Part shown: positions 24,184-36,403 of the stretch, in pieces
Layout: each line of letters begins with the position of its first letter
Position numbering within the stretch: position 1 is the stretch's first letter
Assembly (NCBI GenBank): GCA_016584495.1
Contig: WAID01000014.1
Coordinates: 1 to 64,000 of the forward strand
Length of the DNA: 64,000 bases
Direction: 5' to 3'
Origin: Celoporthe dispersa
Taxonomy: Eukaryota > Ascomycota > Sordariomycetes > Diaporthales > Cryphonectriaceae
The notes under the pieces: generated by a model
What the model saw: the letters and a program-made list of their open reading frames with translations, nothing else
The model's database searches: none
What the model was told of the DNA's origin: nothing
Made by a program: the position numbers and the translations under genes

Positions 24184-25560
24184 GTCTGCGGTGACTTCTA
24201 GTCAACAATTGGCAGCGTACCTGGGTACTTCCGAACGAAAGTAGTATTTGCTGTCTACTGGAAGGGGAAAAATTCAGACAGTCTAAGGTAGATCTCTCGA
24301 ATATGCGAAGCTTGCCTTGGCTGGCGTTATATTATTTATAGCTCCTTAGTCGGACTCTGCAAGGGAAAAAAGGACCATAGCCCCGGTGTGAACAAAAGAG
24401 AGAGAGACGGAAAAGAAAACACAAATTACCGTCCACATTTGCAAAGACACAGCCAGCCGCCAGGGTTTCTACGATGTATTGTCGGCGACTTGCGGTGTAG
24501 GAGGGGCATATTCTGTTTTGTGCTAGCTGAGTCTCATAGCCATGTTCTAGCCGCCTGGGGTGTTCTGAAGCGACCTAGGCCACTCAAGCCTTCATGGGCC
24601 GCTCAGCTGTGGCTTGCATTGCCATGTGGGGGGCGGGACGGTACACTGGGTTAGCTGGGGACGTGCTGAGCTAAGTTTTAGAGGTCGTTCCAGAATATAT
24701 GCCCCAGATAGCCAGCGCTAAATTAGTATAATTCTCTTCCTAGAATGGAGGTGATCTGTTGCTAATAGGGCCCAAGGCCCCCGGTTTCAGCTGCGCCTAG
24801 CAGTGCAATTATCACGAGATCGCCGTGGAGAAGGTTTGGACTTGAGAGGAGTAACCAAGGCTGAAGCGGCTTGCTGCCCAGGCCGCGCCCCACTGGTTGG
24901 CAAAAACACTGACCATGATAGACTGTTCACCGCGCAGTACGCCATAATTTGTTTGGAGTCACGCATATCTATCGCTTCGATATGTCCCTAGAGAGGAAAC
25001 TATTGAACCCTTCAGCTAGTGACCAGCATTGTTTGGTTCACAAGACCCCGGATCTCAACATTCCGTGCGATAGTTCTCAGTAATGTTACCATCGTAATGC
25101 CTGCTGTGGATAGTCTCCATGGGTAAGGACGGACTGTTAGACGAATGTGGACGACCGGTGATTGTGACCCTGCCTGGGAGGTACAATTACGAGCGCTGGG
25201 AGACAGCCTAATTATTCTGGAGACTTGAGGGGAGCCCGAATAAAGACACAGAATGAGAAGGGTGATTTGAACTTCTGTAGAATCAGAAGCGGCTGACTCT
25301 CATTCTCACTGGTCTTAGACAACTTTCCCAAACTTGGTTCGACTCAGAATTAGCATTGCCCTGCTCCCGGTTTCGACATTAATCAGGTACTTCTTCGGCT
25401 CAGAGTGTTCCTAGTACCGTCCACTTGGGGCCCAATTGTAAGTTTTTTGCTTTCTTTTTGGCTTCTCTTATAAGTACCCTATCTACTGCGTTTCCTGGTC
25501 ATCGATGTTTGCTAACTGATTGCTCTTTCGTCTGTATAAAAGTGCCATTTACAAAATAAA
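24184..25560. promoter_or_regulatory. Divergent intergenic region of the Tc island
   Basis: A 1.38 kb gap between two genes transcribed away from each other: the companion (minus, start 24183) and TcA (plus, start 25561). It would hold both promoters, allowing co-regulation. Pyrimidine-rich stretches precede the TcA ATG (25440-25500), a common fungal core-promoter feature. No conserved gene lies in it; short frames at 24388-24654 and 24803-24991 have no recognisable content. Confidence 0.5.
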
Positions 25561-28500
25561 ATGGCTAGCTCATCTGAGATTCCATCGCCTTCGAAAATTT
25601 TCTTCAAGGACATTCCGGACCTATCCTTGAAGATCAAGTCCGTTATCGCCGCAAACAAGTGCTCAGTTTCTGCTGCTATTGATTCTCTCTTGCAATCAGG
25701 CGGCCTTGATTCTACCAGTACTCGGCGTCTGCTCTTCTTCCAAGACCTCACAAACGACGATCATCTTCGCCTGTTCCTTGCGGAACGATATGGAGATGCT
25801 GAACCATCGCTTGCCCGGATCTCCCTTGCAAACTACTACGATGATCTCAGTGCCTTTAAAGTCGAGGTCGTGAGGGGCTTCCGCGCCAATTTGTGGCAGA
25901 AAGAACCGCTGGCTGTGCTTCTAGCGACGCTGCGCAAAAAGGAGCTGCTCACAACGACATGGGCTGAGCGGAAGCCTTATATCGAGAGGGCACTGGAGAG
26001 CGCGTTAGAGAAGAACATCCCGCTTATTTCGCCCGACCTTCGCAAGATCATCCACGAACCCAGCTTCATCCCGGCCCAGGAGTCTAGAAATGTCACCAAA
26101 GGGGTGGAAGATATCACTCCTGATCGCATATACGAGTCTATTCTTGCCCTTCAGCGCCTGCACTGCCTTGTGACGGACCCTATACATATTGAGGTGCTGC
26201 TCAAAGGTGGCTGGAGGTCTGCCCATGACATCGCCATTTTGCGCCGTGGGGTATTCCTTGCAGTCATCGAGGCCGCAGGCAAAGCCCCGAATGCCACAGG
26301 CAAGATTGACACCGAGACTGCCTCGCGTATTCACGACCATGCAACCACCATTGATTGTCGCAACCAAGAGACCTGGGCCGGCATCCTCGATGGACTCAAG
26401 AGGGACTTTGCAATGATTGGGCCTCAGCTTCTTCCGGGAGACGAGGAGAAAGAGGGAGAGACCCAAGTGGGAGAGAAAGAAAAAGGGAAAGAGCAGAGCA
26501 GTCAGTCAACAGCTGCCACCAAGGTGGAGACACCAAGAGTGGACGTTCTCGCTCACAGAAACTACAACATGTCAACAATCTTTGACTTGCAGTCCTCACC
26601 TTGTGAGGAATGTTGCTCTGTCACGGGACCTGCGGCCTACTTTGTCGATTTGCTCAACTTCCTGAAAGCCTCCCCTTGTACCGGTGCCGGTAGCAAGTTT
26701 GCAACGCTGTTTGAAGCGCTGGTGCACCGTCGACCGGACCTACAAAATCTGGAGCTCTCGTGCGCAAACTCCAAGAACATGATCCCATACATAGCCATCC
26801 TCAACGATGTGTTGGAGTCATTCATTGTATCTCTAGACGGGAACGAGGACAGGGAGGACTTTGTCGCGGTCGTCAAGGCTGTCAATGAGGAGCAGGAGAA
26901 GAGAGCTATAGATGACAGCCCATTACAACAGTCCAAAGCCTTTGCAACCGAGGCTATGACAAGCACCATGTTTCCATTGGATGTGTTCCCCTTCAACCAG
27001 GGTCGAAATGCGATCAAGGTGTACCTTGGCTCCTTGGGCATGACTCGTCTGGACGTCTTGACGACCTTTCGCTCAGAAGCCCGCATCCTGGCCGAGTTCA
27101 TGGCATCTCTACCACAGGGCGAGTCCTCGCGTATGGCTCTTCTTAAAGAAGCAGGAGTCATCTCGGACCGCGCAGCTGTCGCCGAATCACTGAACCTGGA
27201 ACCGATGGACGTGCAGGCCATTACTGGAGAGGGGATCTACATGATGGGGACAATGCGCAAAATTGTGGCAATGCACCCAAAGCCAAGCAAATCACTCTTA
27301 TATGGGCTTGACGCGCTCGAGACCTGCCGCAACTGGGGCTATGCGAATGCAAGTGAGATGACCGACACAGACGAGCACAAGAGTGCTGGCCTGTGCTTCG
27401 TGCGGTCTCAATTCATGCCGCGGTCGGGGCTGTCGTTTGAGGAGGTGCTCGAGATGCTGACCAGTCTGTACTTTGGCGGGCGAGTCGTGATAAGCAACGT
27501 GGAGAAGACCAGAGTGTTCACGGGCCAGATCTCCGAGATGCGTCTACAGGCCCTCGACACAGCGGCTGTCGCACCGGACCACAAAGCCGTTGGTCCACTG
27601 ACGGAGCAGCTCTGCCATGAGATGCAAGCCTTCATCAGACTCAAGAACCGCCTTGGCTGGACTATTACGCAGCTTGACACAGCATTATCAGGGCTATTGG
27701 AAAATCATGTGGCTTCAGGTTTTATTCGCACAGTCGATGGCACGCGAGGCATTTCTTTCCGGCTGCTGGAAGACTTGGCCAGAGTCAAGAAGCTTTCAGA
27801 AATCACCACCATGCCTGTCGACAACATTGTGCCCCTCTGGGCTTCCATCAGAAGGCATGGAAAGGGCTCTCTCTTTAAGCGTACTTTCCTTGGCGCGGCG
27901 ACTGTTCTATCGGGTGACGACATTTTCACCAAATTTGGAATTCGAAAAGGAATGATCAAAGACCACTTCCCAGTCCTTATGGCCGCCTTCAGACGAACCC
28001 AGGATGAGCTAGGCAGCCTGATGCGTGCTGCCAGCATCGAGAGCACCAGCGTGGTAATCGACATGGACATCCTGACGAAGCTGTACCGGCACTCCACCAT
28101 GAGCCGAATGCTGAACGCCACTCCTACAGAATATTTGGACATTCTCTCGATGCTTCCTGCTGGCCTCGATCTCTTCCAAGACCCCCCTGACTACGCTGTC
28201 TTTTTGTCGAAAAATGGCATCAGCTCGTTAAAAGTGGCTGGTCCACGGCAGACATTATTATCGCTCTGCGACCCCCTACTATGACTACCAACTCTCCGAG
28301 CGATACAGGGAAAATAGTCGGTGCCCTCAGCCTGACCACTTCAATAGTCGAGAAAATTGGTGTGCTTCAAAACCTGTGGGACACTCGCGTCCGCGATCAA
28401 GTAGTGCGGCCTGAGGATATCATCCAGGTCTGCGGAGAGCTATACGACGCAAATACAGCAGCTGCCGTCGCGGCATTCATCGAAGGCACCCAGACAAGTC

Positions 28501-31500
28501 AGAAGAGGATTCCTCTGTCTAAGCCTCTGGCTGCATTGCTACTCTTAATCGAAAAAGCTCCACCTAACTTGATGCTGACAGTCGAGCCGGGATCCAAGAA
28601 AGACGAGGGCAACCTTTTGCTGACGCTCACGGGCGTCCTGTCGGGAGAGAGTAGAAACACCATACAAGCAGCTATTGAGAGCAAGAGCCCTCGAAATATG
28701 GGCCAGGGCAGGCTCCAGGGAGCGTTTTCCTCAGGGAAGGGCGTGGATGTCTTTGAGGATCTGGAGAGTCTGCTTGACGACCTAGAGTCACGCTCAAGCA
28801 CCGCTTGCAAAGCTTTCTCAGAGCGGCTATTCGAAGATCTTCCTATCGATGGGCGAAAAAAACTAGTGAACCTGTTCAAGGCCGATATCCGCGACGGAAC
28901 AGGTGACTTGGATCCAGACGATGCCTTGATCAAAGTCGAGGCTGCGCTCAAAAACCGTCGTAGTGGATTCATCTCCGCTTCCCTACCGATGTTGCTCGCA
29001 CAGCTTGTTCAAAAATCGGTCATCGAAGCAATCGGAGAAGCAGTCCCAGGACTTGATCCCCCTGTCCTCTCAATCCTGGCTACAGAAGCCCTCAGTGGAT
29101 GCACGGCCAGCGCTGCCAGAACTATTCAAACGATCTGCACTGGCTTCGCTGCTGGTGATGTGGAATTCCAATGCATGAAGGCCGCGTTCTTCAGCCCGGC
29201 GGCTTCGGACACGTACCAGTTCCGGATTCTAGACCAGGAAGAAGATAGTGAAGGAGAGGAAGATGATCACGAGGATGAAAAAAGCGATCAGAAAGAGGAG
29301 ACCGTACCCACGTTTGCTATCAACGGCGTCAATCTGCCGTTGTTCAAAACCTCCGATGGCAACGGATGGCAGTCGGTCCCTACTGTCCTCACGACTGGTC
29401 AGCCGTATGTATTGAGCGCGTCTGTCAGCCTAGAATCCTCTCGTTGGGTTACCAAGCAATCCTCCCAGCCCCTGAGCTTCAGCAGGTCGACGCTCATCCC
29501 CGTTGGCATTATCTCATCCGTGTCCCATGTGCTCGCCACGGCTATTCACTTTGCCAAGCTCATCAAGAAGCTTAGTCTCGGGCTGGAGGAATTCAAATAC
29601 CTCAGTTCTGCGACTGCATCCCCCGTGCGTATTGATCTCAACGGCGCAAGCATTGAGGGACTGTGCAAGCTCGAGATATACCGCGGTCTCCGGGATTCAG
29701 TCGCTAGCAGCCCTGACGCTCTCATCACCTTCTTCGCAAGGCTGCAGAACCATGCTGAGGACAATGATGGCTCTTTGGCCTCAAACTTGGCGAAGGCCAC
29801 ACGCTGGCCCCAGGTACAGCTAGTCACGGCCCTGGAACTCAAATACACGGGTTTGAGCGAGAAGGAAATCATAAATCGCTTCGCATCTTCTCTCGACGAA
29901 CTCTCAGCGTTGCGGTATATTATGGAATCCTCGGCGCGTGTCACAGCTGGGCCAGGCCGACGAGTTGTTCAGCCATTGATGATTCTGTTCCAGATCGGCA
30001 CGCCCACACCTCCTAGGCAGACAGCCAAAGATATTAAAGAAGCATCTGCTTTACAGCTTTGTCTCGGACCCAGCCAGCTGGCGCAGTGCAACCAGGACGT
30101 CCGCGAGACCCAACGAACTGCATCTGTGCAGTTTTTGCTGCAGCAGAAGTACATCCAGAATCTAGGCATCGCTGATCCAGACGGCTTATTCGCGCACTTC
30201 ATGCTTGATGTGCAGATGGGTGCTCAGCTCGAGGTCACCCGTATCAAGGCGGCAATCTCAACTGTGCAGTTATTTGTACAACGTGTATTGCTTGGCCTAG
30301 AAGCATCGGCAGGCGTACTTGACGCACACGTTGACAAGGACAAGTGGGCTTGGATGCAAAGACACAACATCTGGCAGGCGACTCGCAAGGCGTTCTTGTA
30401 CCCCGAGAATTGGATCGAGCCAAGTCTGCGTGATGACAAGACGCCATTGTTCGAAGCCTACGAGAGTGCCGTCATGTCTAAGGACCTAAGCTGGGACACG
30501 TTCTCGCAAGCCATCAAGTCGTACGTGCAGTCGCTGCTGGGCATCGCAGATCTCGATGTCGCAGCGTACCTACGCGAGCTGCGGCCGGGTGAGGTTGAGA
30601 TCTACCACTTCTTCGGGCGGACTCGAACCGCGCCCTTCGAGTTCTTCTACCGTGCAATGCGGATTCTGCGATCCGGTTCTGGCGAGGGTTTAGTCTTCTG
30701 GTCGCCCTGGACCAAGATCGGGGTCGATGCTCCAATATACGAGACCGACTGGGACGGAACGACATTGACAAAGGGCGGCTGCTACCTTGTTCCCGTCGTG
30801 CGCAACAAGCGCTTGTTCCTGTATCTTCCACAGCTCATGGCAAAGGCCCAGGCCCCGACGCCCAAGGTTTCACTCAAGCTCATGGCCGACCAGGTGCCTA
30901 CCACAACCGGTACTTACACATGGGAGATACGCATGGGCTGGACCGAGCTGGTTGATGGGCAGTGGATGCCTAAGCGCATGTTGCAAACACCCTTGACTAT
31001 CGACTGGCTTGAGCCTGGTACTCCCAAGATACCGCCTACAGATGACGCGAAGACTTTTGCGGGGAAGCTCCCAGAGCATGAAAGCCTGCCCTCCGTTGAC
31101 AGGTTCATCTTCAGCGCCAGTACATCCGGACCAGACGTCACAATACAAGTCGGTTGCCGGCGCAAGGACGGTATGCTCTATCCCATCGGCCAGTTTGATG
31201 TCAGCGATGAGCGAATTGTGGCAATCAAGAGCAAGGATCAAAAGCAGATGCTTGGCCCAGCTCTGGATACCACGTTCCATAAGTTTTCCTGGGAAGCTGC
31301 GCCGAACGTCAAAGAAACAATTGGCAAGGACGGAGAATTGGCTGTGCCTGAGGACTCAATGTACTCGATGTTCCAGGAGGCCCCTGAGATGCCGCTCTTG
31401 GCCGTGGGTGAACGTGAATACCAACGCAAGCTCTCTTGGACGCTTTCTTATGCAGAAAAGACCAACAACACCAACAAAGCCACAGGCCTCGTGGCTGATG

Positions 31501-34500
31501 AGCAGAGAGGGGGCGCCGACGGCACCACGATCTTCATGTACCCTAAGACGGAGTCGGTCAAGCATGGTCTATCCTCAGCCCTCCTCTATAAATCGTCCAA
31601 GGAGGAGATTATTGAGCACACTACTTCGCGTGAGATGATGGAGGCCGTCAGTCAGCCCGATGGAGTGAGCTCTCTTTTCGATATGATGGATGAGAAGCTA
31701 GTCAAGAACCAGGACTATGGCAAAACTGTCGTGCGTGCAGACATGTCCAACTACCATGAGCTCACAACCTCATACGCCATCTACAACTGGGAGCTGGGCC
31801 TACATGCCGTGCTGCTGGCCGTCGACCGCTTCCACGCCACACAGCAGTTTGAGCTGGCCCTCAAGGCCGCACGACTCGTCTTTGATCCGACGGCCAACCC
31901 GCCCGCCGGCTGCTCAGCAGCCCAGGCAGCCGCAGCTTGCTGGAGATTCAGACCGTTCAAGGACCTAGCCGAGAACAAGGCGGGCATGTGTGATAAGTTC
32001 AGGGGTGGCCCAGCGATGGTGCGCTTGAGATAGCGGTCTCAGAGCGTCGCAGCAACCCCTCCACAGCACACTCTACAGCACGCGGGCGTCCTCAGGCCTA
32101 TATGAAGTGGATTGTGATGAAGTATATTGATATACTGATTGCTGCCGGAGATGAGTACTTCCGACAGGGGAGCATGGAGACCTTACCGCTTGCCATTCAG
32201 CGATACATCGAGGCCGCGCATGTCCTCGGCCCAGACCCTCCGCGGATGCCACAGTTAGCTAAACCTGTGGTGAAGTCGTTTAGCGACATAGGCTCCCCGG
32301 AACATACAATTGACCTGGAGCTGGACTTTCCCTTCTTGTGCGATATCGAGCGACGCGGCAGCAAGAGGAACCCCGGCGATACACGCAGCCGATCTTCCCT
32401 GCTTTGCATCCTCACTACAACCTATTTCAGCCTGCCACCGAATCCCAAGTATGCCAGCCTGCGCAGTCTTGTCCAGGATAGGCTATACAAGGCTCGGAAC
32501 AACCTCGATATCAGTGGGCGGCCTATTGTGTATTCCATGTCTGAGCCCTTCATCGACCCAGGCGCTGCCATTCGTGCTCTCGATGGAAGTGGTACAGGGG
32601 CTGTCGGGTCGATCATGAATGATGCTGACAGCCCGATGCCGTACCAGAGGTTCTCTTTCCTCATCAGCAAGGCACTTGAGCTATGCAATGAACTGCGCAG
32701 CATGGGCGAGCAGTTCCTGTCGGTGCGCGAGAAGCAGGATGCCGAGGCGCTGGCCCAGCTGAAGAACCGCCAGGATACAATGAGGCAGAAAGTGCTTCTC
32801 GACATCAAGACGCTTCAGTCCGACGAGATTGTCAAGACAATTGAGTCGCTGCAACAGAACCGAGACACGGCTGTGTCACAGCTGCAGTACTACCTCCGCC
32901 TCACCGGTGACGGCCTCGAGCGCATCCCGACCAGGGAGAGTGATACGTGGGAAGACATCAGACAGAGCATCCCTACTCCCATCAGTGATCACTTGCGGAT
33001 GAGCCCCTTTGAGACGGCGGAGCTGGCGGCGGCAGCGACAGCATCGACTCTCAACGTCGCAGCTGCCGGCATGGACACGCTGGTCGGTTTCCTCAAGGCC
33101 ATTCCCAACGTCACGACAAACGCTCAACCTATGGGCTGTGGCGTGACGGTCAAGGCCGATGCAGGCAACGCAGCACAGTTGACCAAGGGCCTCTCGGCTG
33201 CGACCAAAACATACGCCCTCATAGCGTCTGAGACCAGCTCGATGTCTGCGCGCATCGGAGGGCTCACAAAGCAGCTGCAGGAGCGCCGCATGCAGGCTAA
33301 TCTCAAGGGTCGCGAGATCAAGAACCTGGATAAGCAGATCGAGATCCAGCGCAAGCGTCTTGACATCAACTCTAAGGAGCTCCATTCACAGCGCAGCGAG
33401 ATCGAGTACGCGAACGAGACTGAGGCGTGGTACCGCACAAAGTACACCAACGAGAAGCTCTATGCATGGCTCGAGGGTTCTTTCCGCACCATGCATTACG
33501 ATCTTTACATCCTCGTGTCGGATATGTGCCGCCGCGCTGAGAGAGCGTTCCGATTTGAGCGCGGCCAGCAATCGGCAACCTTCCTTCGCGCGGGTGGATA
33601 TTGGGATAGCAGTCGCAACGGTCTCCTTGCGGCTCAGCAGCTGGCATTGGGACTGCGACGCATGGAGGCAGCCTATCTACACAAGCCATCTCACGATTGG
33701 GAGCTCGTCAAGAATGTTTCCCTGCGCAAGATCGACCCTTACGCACTCCCTGACCCTGCGTGAGAATGGCACTACGACCTTTTCCCTCCCAGAGCTCCTT
33801 TTCGATATGGATTTTCCGGGACACTATATGCGGCGTCTCAAGGCGGTGGCCGTGTCAATTCCGTGCGTGATTGGCCCACAAGCGACACTGGCCGCGACGC
33901 TCTCATTGGTAAAGCATACGTACCGTGTGTCTGCAGCTGCACCATCGGTTGAGGCTTATGTCGCTGCGAATTCTTCCGACGGCTCGTTTCGGACAGATCC
34001 CGTCCCTATTACTGCTGTAGCTACGTCGTCAGCTATCCAGGACTCGGGCACGTTCGATCTCGGTTTCGGCCAGGGCGGCGGAGTCGGGAACAACTATGGG
34101 CCATTTGAGGGCGCCGGTGCCATCAGCAGCTGGAAGCTCGAGCTCCCACCCAAGGCAGTACAGCCTTTTGACTATTCCACCATCTCGGATGTGGTGCTGC
34201 ACATCAAGTATACTGCCGTCGACGGCGGCCCGATCCTCAAGCGTTCAGCCTCGCAAGCAGTCAAGCAGCAATGCGCGCAAGTCGAGAATCTTGGGGCTCG
34301 CGATGGTCTCTGGGGCTTCATCGAGCCGCGGAACGAGATTGCTAGCGAATGGTGCACGTTTGTTTCGATCCTCTCGCAAAAAGACTCGGCACGTACCGCA
34401 ACACTCGATCTCGGCTTGACAATCGCATCACGCTTACCATTCTGGGCGAAGGGCAAGAATGTCAAGATTGAAAGCATGACGATTGTTATTACTGGTGCCG

Positions 34501-34721
34501 ATGCCGACTTGGCTCAGGACTTGAGACTGCCTGCACTGGGAGCAGCTGAATGGGATTGTACACTTTTGGGTGACCGGGTGCTCATGAGCAGAACAGGGCT
34601 AGGTGACGTGGTCTCGGTAGAGCAAGAACACGAACAGTGGAGGTTGAGCATAGTAAAGGAGAAAGGAAAAGTGTGCGGTATTAAAGACCTGGTTCTTTAT
34701 TTCCGTTATGTGCTCGTTTGA
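25561..34721 (+). CDS. TcA toxin-complex subunit, three frame breaks
   Basis: TcA-type pore-forming injector, about 3,050 codons, longer than typical bacterial TcA proteins (about 2,500). Segment 1 (25561 to about 28200) holds the N-terminal alpha-helical shell, including the VRP1-like block SPCEECCSVTGPAAYFVDLL near residue 345 and LGWTITQLDTAL. Segment 2 (about 28190-32000) contains an acidic insert (29230-29300), the receptor-binding beta region, and the blocks VQLFVQRVLLGLE and FLYPENWIEPSLRDD. Segment 3 (about 32010-33745) starts near YMKWIVMKYIDILIAAGDEY and covers the long coiled channel helices. Segment 4 (to 34721) has ELLFDMDFPGHYMRRLK, SIPCVIGP and the TcB-binding C-terminus. Frames change near the T5 run 28201-28205, at about 31995-32020, and in a short C run near 33740-33750. 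Each segment matches the family up to its break. Introns do not explain the breaks. No introns and bacterial-type architecture suggest horizontal transfer. Confidence 0.88.
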
Positions 34722-36403
34722 GGCCCAGGCAGACTTGGAAAGGCATATTAGGTTTCCATGCCTGCCCTCAGCTCTAGTAAACGCTCCAGAAAGATTAATC
34801 ACAGAATGTAGTGTAATTACAATATCCACTGCAGTGCCCTGAGGTCCTAGAAATCTCTATTGAGCCCATATTAGCAGTATGAAAGCAGGTGTACTTTTAT
34901 GCAATATTACTAAATAACATCGCTTAGTCTTGTTGGTGCAGGTGTTATTCGCCGGTGAGACTACTCAGATTGTAATTATGAATGCTGATAGCAGCAGCGA
35001 AACTATCATTTCCGTTAACATGCAGCTCTTCCACGCTCAATTCCCCCAACATATACTCGTGTCCAAACAGCACCACAACCTTTCAACGCCTCTATAGCCA
35101 AGTCTTGAATAAGCCGTCTGCCTTCTCCTCCAGCCCTCAAAATATCATGCAGCCCGGGCTTCTGATACAAGCCAATTCAGCAGCCCGCTGTGTATTTGAT
35201 ATTATTGCGCTGGGCAATCCTGGTAATTATATCCGTTGTTAGATATTTTCGTCAAACCTTGACGTAGATTATATCATCCCTGAAAAGTCGAGACTCATAG
35301 ATTGACTTTCATTTGCTTCCCTGTTCAGCCAACGAAGCAAAAGAAATCCCAAGCCCAAACTTTCCTACTTTTGAACAAAATATACTTTCGAGATAGCAGA
35401 GGCCATATCCTTGGGCATCTCTTCCAGAGATACTTTGTGCTGTTGTACATTTGGCGCAGCAGCGACAGACTTGAAAGAATTGCTATGGATGGAGAGAAGT
35501 TCAGAACAGTGCTCAGAGCCCTTGTCCATTGCTCCGGTATCAATCCTCTCGTACACCTACGCCCAAAGTCTGGTTCAATAAAAGTTGTTTCCTATTCAAA
35601 GCCTATATTGAGCATCACTTTTGTTAGCATAAACTCTTTTGGTATTTCAGAATCTTTCAACTACTGCACTGCTCATCGTACCTGGGTAGCCAGGATTGCT
35701 GACTACCGCAACTATGGTTGGGAAATTTCGTTATCGCTGTTCAATATTGAATCTTAATTTCGGTCTTGCTGTCCTGTGGAAACCATTCTGTAACTTGCAC
35801 GTTTAATGGTTTATAACACTTGTGTTGCAACTTGTATGCTGCGACCGCTGTTGCATGAATAAGGAGTTTTGTTAATCCGAGCCGAGTCAAATCACAACCG
35901 AATATTTTAGCGCATCAAGCGGCTGTAAGCAAGATGGAGGCTGTTCCCCTCTGCTTATCTTCCTTATTTATGAGAAAAGCTACACCGGTCTCGTGCATGC
36001 ATATGCAGCAAGTTGGTCACGAACTCTATCTACCCGGCTATGCCCGCGCGTGGTGCTTGAGCAGCTGCCATCAATGGCCAATACAAAGTTAATATCCAGT
36101 CACACCACCCAGCCATGTAGTGGGTCCTTCCGCAAAGCGGCATCTCCCCCGGGATCCATCTTGACTGGTTATCTGCTGGCAAGATGGCTTCCGTGTCAGG
36201 CGAGCTGGTATTAAAAGCATTGGTTCTCATCTTGGCAGCCTTCGTACGCGGATTTGGACAGGTTGCCTTGGAGCTAGGCTTTTCCCTATGCCCGTCCAGC
36301 CAGGATGCCGGGCCAATTGAAAAGGTAAGTAAATTACTGCTTTGTTTCCAACAGCAAGCTGTGCTTCGCAGCCAAAGATTGATCAGTAGAGCTGACCTGG
36401 GAC
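34722..36403. other. Intergenic after TcA
   Basis: About 1.7 kb without a supportable gene. Frames at 34982-35242 and 35302-35757 (plus) and 35365-35556 (minus) are free of stops but carry no domain I recognise. Local composition drops to moderately AT-rich at 34.8-36.0 kb, marking the right boundary of the GC-richer Tc island. Confidence 0.4.

Noticed and set aside
28281..28284. ATGA stop-start overlap in TcA, like bacterial translational coupling
   Set aside because: The second frame already shows TcA-like sequence upstream of this ATG, and the first frame loses family character before the TGA. The true break is near 28201-28205, so the overlap is accidental.
31990..32100. Intron as explanation for the TcA break near 32 kb
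   Set aside because: No GT donor and AG acceptor pair restores continuity without losing residues that match the family on both sides; a one-base change explains it better.
35302..35757. Open frames on both strands after TcA
   Set aside because: Neither translation resembles a family, and the region is AT-shifted. I could not choose a strand.
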